Below are positions 23,415 through 34,056 of a stretch of DNA of 64,000 nt, piece after piece. The stretch covers positions 2,542,001 through 2,606,000 of the forward strand of contig CP021221.1 in the NCBI GenBank assembly GCA_003999685.1, in the 5' to 3' direction. This stretch comes from Taiwanofungus camphoratus. Its lineage: Eukaryota > Basidiomycota > Agaricomycetes > Polyporales > Taiwanofungaceae. Positions within the stretch are counted from its first letter, which is position 1. Each line of letters opens with the position of its first letter. A model generated the notes under the pieces. That model ran no database searches, was not told where the DNA came from, and worked only from the letters and a program-made list of their open reading frames with translations. Position numbers and translations under genes: made by a program.

Positions 23415-25359
23415 ATGGAAAACTCACGGCCATCATCACCTGAAGCTCCTCCGGCTGATCTCTGGTCCTCCATCTTAAACTCTGTATCTACGTCTCGTTC
23501 GATACCTGCCAAACAAGTTCTCGTACTGGGCGAGCCGTCTTCAGGGAAGTCGACATTGGTGTCTGCACTACTCCAGAAACCAGTGTCAGACACCGAAAAG
23601 GACGATACAAGGTCTGATTTTGCTCTAGGGTATGATTGGACGGATGTACGAGACGATGCCGACGAAGGTAAGTGCAGTGCCTCGGTTCTCTCCGCCACTC
23701 GCAGCCATTCGTAATGTTTCTGGGACTGAAGGACGCGTCATTGAGCTCAGATATTCTGGCGAGGCTATCCGTGTACACCGTTCCTTCCTCAGCACCTTCA
23801 TACACCGCGTTGATACCACATTTTCTTCCTCCTCGAACATCCCTACCGCATACCGCTGTAATCATTGTCTTAGATTGGACGCGGCCATGGACATTTGTCG
23901 AGGAGTTGGAAAAATGGTTAGAATGGATTGAGAAGTGGACGGATGGGAATGGAGCTCGGGAGGTCGAAATTGTTCGAGAAGAGAACCGCGAGCGACGTGA
24001 GCTCTTGTTCTACAATGTTCCGCTATTTGGTCCCTCATAGAACTCTTTCTAGTTCAGGCGCACCTTCAGCACTACACGGAACCTACTGCTGATCCGTTAC
24101 CTGCTACTTCCACTCTGTCAGGCACTGTGCTGCCTCTGGGACCAGGTGCATTCACACATAACTCAGCCGGTATACCCATCATTGTAACATGCACGAAGGC
24201 CGACCTAATAGACGAGGGAAATGATGTTATCGGGGTCGGAGCATCTGGGATGGGTGGTATGGTAAAAGGAAAGGGCGGGGAATGGGAGGAACGGACAGAT
24301 GGCGTGATGCAAGTCTTGCGAACCATCTGTCTCAAGTGTGCGTCCCTAACACAGCTACTGATATTCTCTCACATAATGACATGACTATGTCAGATGGCGC
24401 AGGACTTTTCTACACCACACCCTTGCCAAACACTCTGCAGGTTCTTCGACAATACGCCCTCCATCTCCTCTTCATGCCACCAGCACCGTCGCCCGGATTC
24501 GCATCAGGTTCTGAAGCGCCTGCGCCCGTTCGAAACCCCTTTCCCTTCCAGCACAAGCCAAATACGCTTGACCGAGACAAGATTGTGGTACCAGCCGGCT
24601 GGGACAGTTGGGGAAAGATTGGCGTATTGCGCGATGGCTTCGACGCCAAATCATGGGGTGAAGCCTGGGAACGTGATCTGGATCATATAGACGGTGAGCT
24701 CGAGCCAGGGGCAAAGAAAATGTACAGTCTTCTTGTACCAGACCAAGGTGCCAAGGTAGGTTGTTTGCGTGTCGATCAAGTCAGGGGGCAGTGCTCATTT
24801 AAGCGGAACTCGACAGCCGCCGCCATTACCTCCCTTTAATAGCCCGACCCCGGAACAGGCATTCTTGGCGAAAAACTACGACGAAAATTCGAAGAAACCG
24901 GATCGAGATCCTCGGGGCGCATTCCGAAATCCAAACGAGAGCGTCGCGACGGGCATCGTTGGCCCCATGGGCAGCAGCAGTTTCAACCTACCAAATGTCG
25001 AGCGTGCGCTGATAGAGATGGAAGGACCAGTGGGTGCAGGACAAGGCTCATTAGGTATGAACGTTGGTGGAGATGCAGCGCGGAAGCCTGCCGGACGGAG
25101 TGTAGGCCGTCCCCCGACCTCGACGCTTGCGGTCCCATTAGCGAGTTCAGCGTCGCGTTCAACTGCTCCATCACCCACGCTGTCGGCTGGGTCACCGAGT
25201 CCCACAGGCGGACAGACACAACATGAGGTACTGCAGAACTTCTTCCAGAGTCTGCTGAGCTCGAAAGACAGAGCTGGCGCCGGCGGAAGTGCTGCGGCGA
25301 CAAGAACGACGTCACCCAAGGCCAATGGGAACGCCAGCGGGACTGATGACGGAAGCTAA
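23415..25359 (+). CDS. Cytoplasmic dynein light intermediate chain
   Basis: DLIC holds the dynein motor complex to cargo adaptors. The protein has a Ras-like GTPase fold: MENSRPSSPEAPPADLWSSI opens it, P-loop GEPSSGKSTLVSALL is at about residue 38, and LGYDWTDVRDDADED follows. After an intron (about 23667-23750) come ILARLSVYTVPSSAPSYTAL and HTAVIIVLDWTRPWTFVEEL, typical of DLIC. A later exon has PIIVTCTKADL, the G4-like motif, and a typical GAGLFYTTPLPNTLQVLRQY block. The C-terminus (about 24830-25359) is disordered, Pro/Ser/Thr-rich, ending ASGTDDGS, and includes a short NFFQSLLSSKDRAG helix. Such a C-terminal helix binds adaptors in animal DLIC, so this may be equivalent. Confidence 0.9.
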
Positions 25360-25963
25360 GCATTGGCGCATTGTAGACTTGTATCTTTCATGCCACGGTA
25401 CCGGTTGGACCTAATAAGATACCATCGTATATCTGGCGGCCGTGACTTAAGTGAACTCGATGGGTGAGAGGAGTCACTGGGGGAGAAACACCATGTGAAT
25501 GTTCACCTCCGGGACATTTGAGAACATAGCGGAACTGATAATATGTTCGAAAATGACTCGGCTTGTCAAATGCTCTCCAGGGTTACTGTTCTTACAGACC
25601 TTCCTTTTTCGTCCATCGAACCCTCTCCGGTAGCTAAGTGACAGAGCCCGAACCACAGTAAGTATGACTATTAATGTCCTGTACACTTGGCGACACTCAA
25701 CAATGACCTAACGATGACCACCGATGGTTCATGATAACCGCGTCTAAATGTCCTGTGACTTCAGAGACAGGTTCTCGACTTCTCGATCATTATCTGCTGT
25801 TGTTATTTTCCAATCATGAAAGTTCATAAAATGACTTGCAATACCAGTACTCCTCTCCCAACTTGAACTCCAACGTCTATGACTTACGATGACTGAGGCC
25901 CTCGAACTCGCGGAATTGTCGCCCTCTGTTATTACTGGGCAGTCCTCATGAAGTAGCTGCGCA
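25360..25963. other. Intergenic stretch, no gene seen
   Basis: About 600 bp between the end of DLIC and the MFS remnant. It is AT-richer than its surroundings. Only short, stop-ridden frames occur, with no domain-like sequence. It may include the 3' UTR of DLIC and the old promoter of the transporter remnant. Confidence 0.35.
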
Positions 25964-27366
25964 TTGAATACATTAGAAACGACGCTTTCAGCGCCTCTTG
26001 AGTTCAGAAGAACAGCGTCTGAGCAGAGTGCGACAGCAGACATCGTACAGGGCAAGTCAGCAGTAAATCAAGGCCCTCATCTCTCTGTTGATCCTTCTCC
26101 TGCAGGAAATGTTGACTCTAATATTGCTACGGAAACGCAGCAAGATCACGCATGCCCCTCTCTCGGCGCAAGTGATCTCAGCAACGGAACCCTTACCTGA
26201 GAGCAGGACACTGCGCCGCCTGAGCATGTCTGCATCTTTCTTCACACTGTTTCTTGCTGGTTGGAAGTAAGTGTTTTCGCCTTTCATTTTTTTTCCTCTT
26301 GCAGCGGTCTACAGCTAGTGTGAGACAGTTCAGGATCGCGTGGTACATCTTCCTATTGTATTTGGAAATGATTAAAGACAGGTTTGCCACAAACTTCTGC
26401 GTCTTGTAATTGTTAGATGCCCAGATCTCATTAACTTATTCTCCTTACCTCTTTAAGTGGTGGTGCTACAGGAGCACTTATCCCGTATATTGAAAAAACA
26501 TTCGGGATCACCTATGCCCCCGTTGCTATCCTCTTTATCAGCACATTTATAGGATATCTTGTCGCCGCCGCCGGTGCTGGTACCCTCGCCCGCAAGGTTG
26601 GATTCGGCCACGCGCTGTGTGTCGCGGTTATAGTGGAATTGATGGGGGTTATGTTGGACCAACACAAATCTCCGAACATGAGACATTGTTTTTTGATCTC
26701 ATCGTTACTGCTATAGAATGTGGTCAATAGCTCGCAGCAAAAGAGTTTCTCTTTCATGTGTTTTGGTTTCTTTGTTGTAGGCTCTGCATTTGCCACTCAG
26801 GTACTAGTAGCCTCCTCATCGTCCCGATTTGCAAGAACCCAATTGCTGAATGCGATCATAATTTTTGCAGCTTGGGTTATGCAACGCATATTTTGCTACG
26901 CTGAACAAGCCTCTCTTATGGACTGGCATCTTACATGGCATTTGTGGCCTCGGAGCTTTCGGAAGTCCGCTTGTCGCTACTGCGATGCGCGTCGCGGCGT
27001 ACCAGTAAGATATTGTTAAACGTGCTCATTTGACAATTCGATCGATCAGGGAATGCTTGTGGAATTGGCATGCGCTCTAGTACCATTTATTCTACACTAC
27101 CAGCATTGGCATGAATGTGCCTGCCTTTGCATTGGTTGGCTTTGCCTTTCACGGTCTGAAATCCTTGCCGCGGCATCCTCCCGAAGTAGGTGTGCTGAAT
27201 GAAGCAGGGAATGTGCCACCTAGATTCGTTCTCCGGGAAATCCTGAGAAGCCGTGCAGTTTGGACGCTTGCCATGTTCCTCGTTTTCTACGTCGGGTTAG
27301 TCAAGCACACAACTATCATTTTTCTGTTCTGCTCAAATTGACAGGGCTGAAGGAGTTGACATCTAG
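25964..27366 (+). pseudogene. Truncated MFS transporter remnant (N-terminal half)
   Basis: Pieces match the first half of a fungal major facilitator transporter of the sugar-transporter-like group. They include LRRLSMSASFFTLFLAGWN (about 26210-26270), GGATGALIPYIEKTFGITYA and ILFISTFIGYLVAAAGAGTL (26457-26580), a segment around SFMCFGFFVVGSAFATQ, and then ATLNKPLLWTGILHGICGLG (about 26900-26950). Downstream come MNVPAFALVGFAFHGLK and LAMFLVFYVG. Introns can be fitted between most pieces. However, the frame is broken near 27050-27110, where a TAG at 27078-27080 falls in the frame that would read YHLFYTTSIGMN. The protein then ends early (TAG at 27364-27366) after about six predicted membrane segments, with no second half. 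It is most likely a decayed gene, though a short expressed product cannot be excluded. Confidence 0.65.
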
Positions 27367-27905
27367 TTAGTTGAGCCACCCGTAGTCGCATTGCTTGGAG
27401 CGCAAGCCGTGTGTTGGTCCTTAGTTCCCAAGGTCGAGAGGAGAACAGGATAGGTGCTTACGACAACTGTACGATTGAAAATGAGCGAAGAGAAGTGAGG
27501 ACTATCGTCCGCTACGCCGAGTCTCATTCGAATCGTCCAATCTTTGTCTAAGGGTTTCGTGCTCATTGAAAGCATACCTGATGTATATACAGACGAGGTG
27601 GGCGGGAAATGCTATATATCTGTCTCGAGCAAGCACAGACAGTTACCATTGCAAGAAAAAAGTATAAGCCAATGAGAACAAGAACACGAGGAACCCTTCA
27701 AATTGAAATTGTCATAAGGGCATTGCGAAGCTGAGAGACATGGAGTAACGGGGAATAATTAGGGGTATGAAAAGTGGCTTATCACCTGGTTGTGTGGAAT
27801 GATCTCAGGCAGGGCGATGGGACGTCCATAAGCAGACAATATTTGGATGTGCACAACATAATAGAGCAGATGCAAAACGGAAAACGGCAACACAGCGTAA
27901 AGCAA
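27367..27905. other. Intergenic stretch after MFS remnant
   Basis: About 540 bp between the broken transporter and the stop of the Barentsz gene. The left part does not continue the MFS sequence. No gene-like frame was seen. It probably contains the 3' UTR of the Barentsz gene on the minus strand. Confidence 0.35.
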
Positions 27906-30620
27906 CTAGTAGTAGATCATAGGCTGAGCGCCGCGATGGTCCTGCGGGTACATCTCATAATGCATGACGGAGGGCGACATGTCCATGTAGGAAGGGTAGC
28001 CATAGTGTTCAGGATAATAGTACTGCTGTTGATAAGGCTGGTATGCCATAGCCGGATCCGCAGCCTGCGCCTGTACTTGTGGCTGGTCCGCCGTGGGTGC
28101 ATCGCTGCTCGAAGACGTAGCATCAACGATGTCTGAAGACGACTGTGCAACGTCCGCAGCGGCATAACCTCCTGAGCTCGACAAACTGGATCTCAGATGA
28201 GAGGGTCGTCCTGATGGCCTTTTCACATCTGCGTCGCCCGGCACACGAATCTCGATCCGGCTACTTTGTCGTGCCGGTGCGAAGATCGGCACGCCCGTCG
28301 ACGGATCGACGAACGTCCCCACAGGCGGCGTGTGCGGGTGAGTATAAGGGTGCGACAGGAAGTCCGGCGACGCAGTCGAATGCGAGTGGTGGTGCACGTG
28401 CGCGGAGACGAAGGGCGCACTCATGGAAGGGTGTGCCATGTGCGTATGCATCATCGGCCGTGGCGTGAACATGGGGGGTGGCGTCGGTTGTAGGTAGACC
28501 GGGCGGCCTGTAGCAATCTCATAAGGTCCGTGCTGGCTCATTGCTATGCCCGGAGGAAGCGGGGTACCGTAGGCGTATGGTGAGCCATACGGTGGCGAAG
28601 TCGGTGGGATTGGTGAGAATGTCGTCTGCAGAGGAGGTAGAACAGGCGGTGTAGGGCGTGGTCCTTCGACAGATGGAGCTGATTGTACTGGAATAGAATT
28701 CTCGTACGTCGACGGGTGTCGTAGAAGACTCTCCTTGATTTCTGCGCTAGGGGATGTGTCCACCGGTGTGACAGAGGGTCTGTCCAGTGACAGTGAGTTA
28801 GCATGCTGCCGCAAGGTATTTTCATTAGCTACTTTTGAGCTAGACGCTGGACTGGGAGGCTGCGACAATATACGAGGGCCCGTCGACCCAGGTAGGGATG
28901 CCGGTGCTGGAGATTCGACGGCCGGAAGTTTAGGTGGTATGTGAAGATCAATGCGCCTGTTGGGCACGATGTGCGGGCGAACAGTGAACACCTCTTCAAT
29001 CGACAGCTCTGCGGCAGTCGTTGCAGGCTCCTCCACAGCGACACTCTGCACTTCCGGAGCGGGTGGCATCTCGTCCACCGTTCGTTCCTTGCCTGCCCGG
29101 GGCGGTATCCGCACGGTGAAGATTTTTTCGCCGTCGTCCGGAGTACATACTGTCCTAGTGACCACAGACTCTGTCAATGAAGGGAATGAGCGCGGGGGGG
29201 CTCTGATGACCTGCTCCCGCCCGCCAGGAAGCTTCACACGGAAACCTGGACCCTGTCCGAGACGTGGCTTGAGCATGGGGTCGAAATACAGGAAGGCATC
29301 GTGTTGCTTAGTCCACATCCGCTCCGGCTTCATGGCGAACCATGGACGGCCGGCCAAAGCATTGAAGTGGAAACCTTGACGAGATCCAGTAGGGGACATA
29401 AAGCCACCCCGAGCAAAGCCGCCACGCCCCCGAGCGTTAAAGAAGGCACCCCTGCCCCGAAAACCGAAGCCGCGTTGGGCGCCAAAACGCACCTGTTGCT
29501 GAGGTGGAGGCTGCTGTGACTGTTCCTGCTGTTCCTGCGATTGCCCTTGCTGCTGTTGCTGGTGGGCGCGTGACTGCTGTTTCTGTTCGCGGTACCGCTC
29601 ATCCCTTCGCTTCATCTCCTCAAAGCCATCGTGCGTCCAAGGCTGTTCGATCGGCGGAACCTCCAAGGCTGGTGCTGCAGCGCCGGATTCATCATTCCCA
29701 TTTTGACTCTGTTCATGAAAAGGGTTCAGACGACCACCGAGGAACCCCCGTCCTCGCCCACGCATTCCCCGTGCGCGCCCACGTGATTGCCAGCGGCCCC
29801 GCCACCATCCGCTCAGACTGCGTAGGTCCTTGTCAAGGAGTCGGTCATCGTGCCCCCAGAACTCACCCACCCTCGGAACGAACGAGGGATCTGTCTCTAG
29901 ACGCTGCTGATATGCCTGGCGAGCTGACTGTCCTCGGAGACGGCTCGGATATAACTCCTTGTCCATGATTATATGTCCAGACGTAGATGCTACTGGTTCT
30001 TCCGCAGCTGAGTCAATGCGAGCCTCCTCTCGTTGATTGAAAGCTACAGGTGGTGAAGCTGGAGGCGCAGAGGTCGAGCGCTTCGCAGCATGCTTCTTGC
30101 TTGGCCTCTGCGGTTTGCGCGAGCGTGTAGTAGATGCAACAGGTTGATCAATCTGATGGCTGTCCAGATCAGCGAAGTCGATGACAGGTAGGTCTTCTGC
30201 GCCGTTGGCGTACTCTGCCGAGACCATCTCCGCCCAGTCTGTTGGACTGACGAAAGGCCCTGTGGCGGGGGGAACAGCGTTCAATTTGGGGGGTACACCA
30301 TTGGTCAGCGAGTCACGACCGTCGATCTCTAGTGGGGAAGGGCTCTGTGTTGTGCTAGGGGTAACGACCTCTGGGCGCCCGTTCGGACGAGTGTCATCCG
30401 AGACTGAGTCGATATCCGAGTCTGACTCAAGTGAGGACCGGTCATCGCCCGTCTCGGAGTCCGTAGTGGCCGCCCGTTCGATTTCGTCCTCACTTTCGAT
30501 ACCATTCGGAACCCGACCTCGTCTTCGAGCAGTGCGAGCCTTGCGGGCATGCGAGTGAACAAGCGACTTGTCAATGGCCTTACCAGGCTTTGAAGTGGTT
30601 GACAGAACAGCTGTAGGCAT
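27906..30620 (-). CDS. CASC3: Barentsz/CASC3 (MLN51), exon junction complex subunit
   Basis: Barentsz/CASC3 wraps around eIF4A3 in the exon junction complex and affects mRNA decay and localisation. The call rests on the Btz (SELOR-like) core: DPSFVPRVGEFWGHDDR, then SGWWRGRW, and after an RGG-rich gap PWTHDGFEEMKRRDERYRE. This is the bipartite pattern FVPR.G.FW.HD ... W.HD.F..M. The protein is about 904 residues in one uninterrupted frame, unlike its intron-rich neighbours. The N-terminus is basic with ARKARTARRRGRVPNG, then Ser/Asp-rich. The middle has RGRARGMRGRGRG and a Gln-rich run (29510-29590). The C-terminus is rich in Pro, His and Tyr (PYQQQYYYPEHYGYPSYMDM) and could be aggregation-prone. 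The ATG at 30620 opens MPTAVLSTTSKPGKAI. No other start fits. Confidence 0.85.
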   Translation of the reverse strand: MPTAVLSTTSKPGKAIDKSLVHSHARKARTARRRGRVPNGIESEDEIERAATTDSETGDDRSSLESDSDIDSVSDDTRPNGRPEVVTPSTTQSPSPLEIDGRDSLTNGVPPKLNAVPPATGPFVSPTDWAEMVSAEYANGAEDLPVIDFADLDSHQIDQPVASTTRSRKPQRPSKKHAAKRSTSAPPASPPVAFNQREEARIDSAAEEPVASTSGHIIMDKELYPSRLRGQSARQAYQQRLETDPSFVPRVGEFWGHDDRLLDKDLRSLSGWWRGRWQSRGRARGMRGRGRGFLGGRLNPFHEQSQNGNDESGAAAPALEVPPIEQPWTHDGFEEMKRRDERYREQKQQSRAHQQQQQGQSQEQQEQSQQPPPQQQVRFGAQRGFGFRGRGAFFNARGRGGFARGGFMSPTGSRQGFHFNALAGRPWFAMKPERMWTKQHDAFLYFDPMLKPRLGQGPGFRVKLPGGREQVIRAPPRSFPSLTESVVTRTVCTPDDGEKIFTVRIPPRAGKERTVDEMPPAPEVQSVAVEEPATTAAELSIEEVFTVRPHIVPNRRIDLHIPPKLPAVESPAPASLPGSTGPRILSQPPSPASSSKVANENTLRQHANSLSLDRPSVTPVDTSPSAEIKESLLRHPSTYENSIPVQSAPSVEGPRPTPPVLPPLQTTFSPIPPTSPPYGSPYAYGTPLPPGIAMSQHGPYEIATGRPVYLQPTPPPMFTPRPMMHTHMAHPSMSAPFVSAHVHHHSHSTASPDFLSHPYTHPHTPPVGTFVDPSTGVPIFAPARQSSRIEIRVPGDADVKRPSGRPSHLRSSLSSSGGYAAADVAQSSSDIVDATSSSSDAPTADQPQVQAQAADPAMAYQPYQQQYYYPEHYGYPSYMDMSPSVMHYEMYPQDHRGAQPMIYY

Positions 30621-31129
30621 TGCAAAAAAAGCTGTAGAGGTGGATCATATCATAAACATGAGTCTTGAGACATTCGGAAGGATTGAAAGATCTTACTTTA
30701 CTAGTTGAGTTTATGAGTAAGATTTGTCCAAGCGGTGAAAGTAAAGGTAAGAGCGACGGAAAAGGCGAAGATGGATATTGCAAAGTGCAGAAAGAGGTGA
30801 GAGATGACTGCAAGGGGTCGAGTTTGGTGAGAGTGGCGGTGAGGAGAATGAAGGCAACGATGAGCAGCGTGTGGAGGGCGTCCGAAAGCAGGAGACACTG
30901 CCGCGATTTGTCAGCGACCCTCAGGCACGGCGGCTGCGTACGAGTCAGCTTGTGGCTTGCTCTGAGCTCTCTGGCTTTGGTCTGTTGGCGTTTGCTGTCT
31001 CGTCTGCAACTCCAACATCAATCTTCATGTGTGAAAAGAGCTAGCTACCTTCACATCTCGCCGTAGCATATCTTGATCGTCACGGTGTCTGAATCGACTG
31101 CATGGCGTCTACGAATACCCTTGATGTCG
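30621..31129. other. Upstream region of Barentsz gene
   Basis: About 500 bp forming the 5' flank of the Barentsz gene on the minus strand. A plus-strand ORF at 30665-31066 exists but has no recognisable domain and overlaps this promoter, so I do not call it a gene. The stretch 30720-30860 is purine-rich on the plus strand (GGTGAAAGTAAAGG-like words). Confidence 0.35.
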
Positions 31130-31860
31130 TTTCATATGGTTGTTCCAGGGTGAATCAGAAGTATCTTGTATCTCAGGGATCACAATGAGTTGTCTCTCCC
31201 GAACAATACGGATGGCATTAACCAATATCATCTTGCCTTGTGCGTCCAGCGGCGGTGTGTGCCAACACACCGCAATGTCTGGAATGCACTCACGGACAAT
31301 CTCGAGTCCGTATTCGAACATGTTTTTGAGAGCCCAGGTTCCTGTCTACTATGGGCTGTGCCCTATGCCAGACAATATAAACGTGAGTCTGCCTATCGCA
31401 TGTCTATTATTCATTGGACTATAAGGCAGGCTTTTGTTACTGCTGTTGCATCTGGGAACGTGGTATCTGGTGCCGCTCCCATGAACGAATTGGTGTATGA
31501 TCAACGAGGGCTGAAGACTGGGTTTGCCGTGTCGCTGGAAGCAACCACAAGGCAGATATTTGAGGTTACGCATCTCGTATGATGACAACATTACTTTTCC
31601 AATGAAACAAACGTTCAGTTGCGCGTTGAAACAAAGATTACTACCATATACTGGATTCCAAATGGCGATAGGTACAGGAAAATGGGAGACATCGATAGGA
31701 CTGGTCGTACTGTCGGATTTTATTTCGGCCACTCTGAGGGGATTATCCTGTACGGATAACTGCTACATTGTGCGGGAAAAGCGGTCCCTCTTGCATTGTA
31801 ATCTATATTGGAGATATGCTATCATTTGGCAGGCCTACACACCTATGTAGCATATTTACT
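31130..31860 (+). other. Possible unassigned or decayed coding stretch
   Basis: Several plus-strand pieces look protein-like and can be joined by short introns, but I cannot name them. They include RDHNELSLPNNTDGINQYHL (31170-31235), FVTAVASGNVVSGAAPMNEL followed by VYDQRGLKTGFAVSLEATTR (31430-31555). After an intron at about 31569-31620 comes LRVETKITTIYWIPNGDRYR with KMGDIDRTGRTVGFYFGHSE (31620-31735). The frame stops soon after, and the join near 31390-31430 leaves a stop in every version I tried. A minus-strand reading also gives long frames (31109-31321 and 31349-31732). It may be a decayed gene or a small lineage-specific one. The direction is uncertain. Confidence 0.3.
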
Positions 31861-32003
31861 TGGGCTGAGTGCACCGTGCGTTCGACTTTCAACGTTCGCA
31901 GTCGATCGTGTGGCGTGGCAAATGCCGATGCTGGTTTGCACCATCGTTGAAGCAAAGTTGAAGCCTGTTCTTGCCAAGGTGCACTACCTTTCACATCTTT
32001 CCA

Positions 32004-33526
32004 ATGTCAAACCAAACTACAAACGGCAAGGACGAGGATGAAATCCCCCCTCCCCAACGTCCTCCCTCTCCCCCACTACACACAACTTTTGCTGCCCGAG
32101 GTCTTCATGTACGAACGCTCGCGACGGAAATCCCTTTCGAAACAAGTCAGTAACTAGTGGTATTTCTTGCCTATAGGCTCCAACATTCTCTGCGTTCAGA
32201 CCTCGCGACATCCGGATACCGTCTCCGCAATCTATGAATCATGTCGCATGGAGTTGTGATGGAAAGCGACTGGGCGCAGTGGGCATCGACAAGGTTGTCC
32301 GACTGTGGTCACCGGAAAAGAGTGTGCGTGTGATCATTTAGAGAGAGAGTGTGTAAATTGAGGTTACCGTGCATGCTGCCGATTAGATGGAGCTGCGTGC
32401 AGCTACTATGTTCTCCGGAGGACACTCCGACGATGTGGATTACATATCGTGGAATCCGACTCATCCAGACTTGTTCTGCACGTCGAGTCAAAAGGACAGG
32501 AGAATCGCATTCTGGGATGCGCGGCGTGAGTATAGGGCGCACATCTTTATCGGGCTCTAACCCTGACGCAGCATGACTACTTTGTACAGAGAGCAGATAT
32601 GTACAGCAGTTGCAGCTGAAGGTTTCCCCAGTGCAGACGAACTACTCTCCTGATGGAAGAACCATCCTTTACACTACTGCCGGAAAGCAGATGTTCGTGC
32701 TGACCTTGGATAGAGAGGAGGAGGGAACCAAAGAACAGTGGCACTTATCAAGCAAGGACCCGGTATGCGCCTTCCCATCTATGAGCTTCGATTCGGAACT
32801 AAGTATGCTATTGTACGTTTATTCCGGTGCAGAAGATGCCAGCTTCAACTGCTACGTTCAATCACGTCGGGGACGGCGTCGTGCTTACACACCAATCCGA
32901 GCACACAATACGTATCTTGGATTACCCATCTCTGACAGTTGTGCATAGCACTCCGGCGCATGTGGGGGGATGTGTAGCCGCCGCTCTGGATCCCAGAGGT
33001 AGGTAAGCACATTTTTCTTGCTTCTCGAAGGGGTTTTTTCTGACCGACAATCCTTGGGCTGACCACTGCAGATATCTTGCTTCTGGAGGTCATGACTCTA
33101 TCGTCAACATGTTCGACCTTTCGGAGTGGATCTGTGCTCGTACAATCACCGCTTGCGAGTGCGTTTTCCGACAAATGACCAAATAAAGGGCTGAGTCCTT
33201 TTTTTGAATAGCAATGCTATCAATGCCCTGAGCTTCTCCCATGACGGCGAATTCCTCGCCATTGCCAACGCGGGGTCGTATATTGACATCGTAACTATCC
33301 CGATTTCTTGTCTAGGATGTCCATTCTCAGTAATCTCATTCTTCTCACCTCACAGTGCGCTACAGAGACAGGCGTTCCATTGCACCGCGTTCCTGCTCTC
33401 GGATCCTCACCGACAGTGGCCTGGCACCCATCCAAATATGTCATAGCGTATTGTGGACAAACGAAGATCAGGGAAGGCGGGCCACCGCCCTCGGCATGGA
33501 TCAGTCTTTTTGGGCCGGGGATGTAA
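32004..33526 (+). CDS. TEX1: THO complex subunit 3 (THOC3/TEX1), WD40 protein
   Basis: THOC3 is a WD40 subunit of THO/TREX, which couples transcription to mRNA export. The start MSNQTTNGKDEDEIPPPQRP (ATG 32004) is followed, after an intron at 32109-32176, by APTFSAFRPRDIRIPSPQSM. WD repeats follow: SMNHVAWSCDGKRLGAVGID with KVVRLWSPEKS, SGGHSDDVDYISWNPTHPDL, CTSSQKDRRIAFWDARR, VSPVQTNYSPDGRTILYTTA, PAHVGGCVAAALDPRGRYLA with SGGHDSIVNMFDLSEW, and NAINALSFSHDGEFLAIANA. The final part has PLHRVPALGSSPTVAWHPSK, ending SAWISLFGPGM. This pattern with SGGHDxxVxxWDL-type blades matches THOC3. Introns are frequent. A possible extra upstream in-frame ATG at 31971 gives a poorer leader. Confidence 0.92.
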
Positions 33527-34056
33527 TAGTAGGATATAGCACTACCAACGACTTGAAGAGTTTGATGTAATTACGCGACACACTCTGTGTTTGTGTAAAA
33601 GTCTCCAGATTGTTAAAGTCAAAGAGCATACTTGTATAATTCATGTAGAAATAACATACGAGCGTCCGAGCGCTCAAGAAAAAGTACGTAGCACTACGTA
33701 GGAGACCAGAGCGAACACTGTTCTGCTGCAAGTGAAACGATCATCGATATTCGAGAGCACCGACACAGCAGGCACGAGAAAGCAAACGTGAACGTGAAAG
33801 CATTTTGAATTGAATGCGATAAAATCAGGGGGAGAGCATAATCGATGGCGTGACTGAACAGTTTAGCTATAGAGAAGCAAACAAACTGAGCAATGATACG
33901 ACGCGAACAGGAGATGGCATAGAGACATTGCAAGACGTGAAAAGCATCGGAACGAGCACCGCTGAAAGAAGAGAAAGCAAGACAATACAAAATATAACTC
34001 AAAAATAACGGTATCAACAAGAATCGAGAGTTCAGCACGAGTTGGGGAATTTATGG
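33527..34056. other. Convergent 3' region of THOC3 and the 7-segment gene
   Basis: 530 bp between two convergent stop codons. It is AT-rich and contains only spurious frames. Both 3' UTRs must end here, and overlap of transcripts is likely. Confidence 0.4.

Noticed and set aside
26800-26880. Apparent frameshift in the first MFS remnant
   Set aside because: An intron (about 26802-26870) joins SAFATQ to LGLCNAYFATLNK in frame, so no break is needed there. The break lies later, near 27078.
30665-31066. Plus-strand ORF upstream of Barentsz
   Set aside because: It has no recognisable domain and overlaps the promoter and leader of the minus-strand gene.
32109-32153. Direct reading of THOC3 through GLHVRTLATEIPFETSQ
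   Set aside because: It stops at once and leaves APTFSAFRPRD out of frame; an intron at 32109-32176 joins the two parts correctly.
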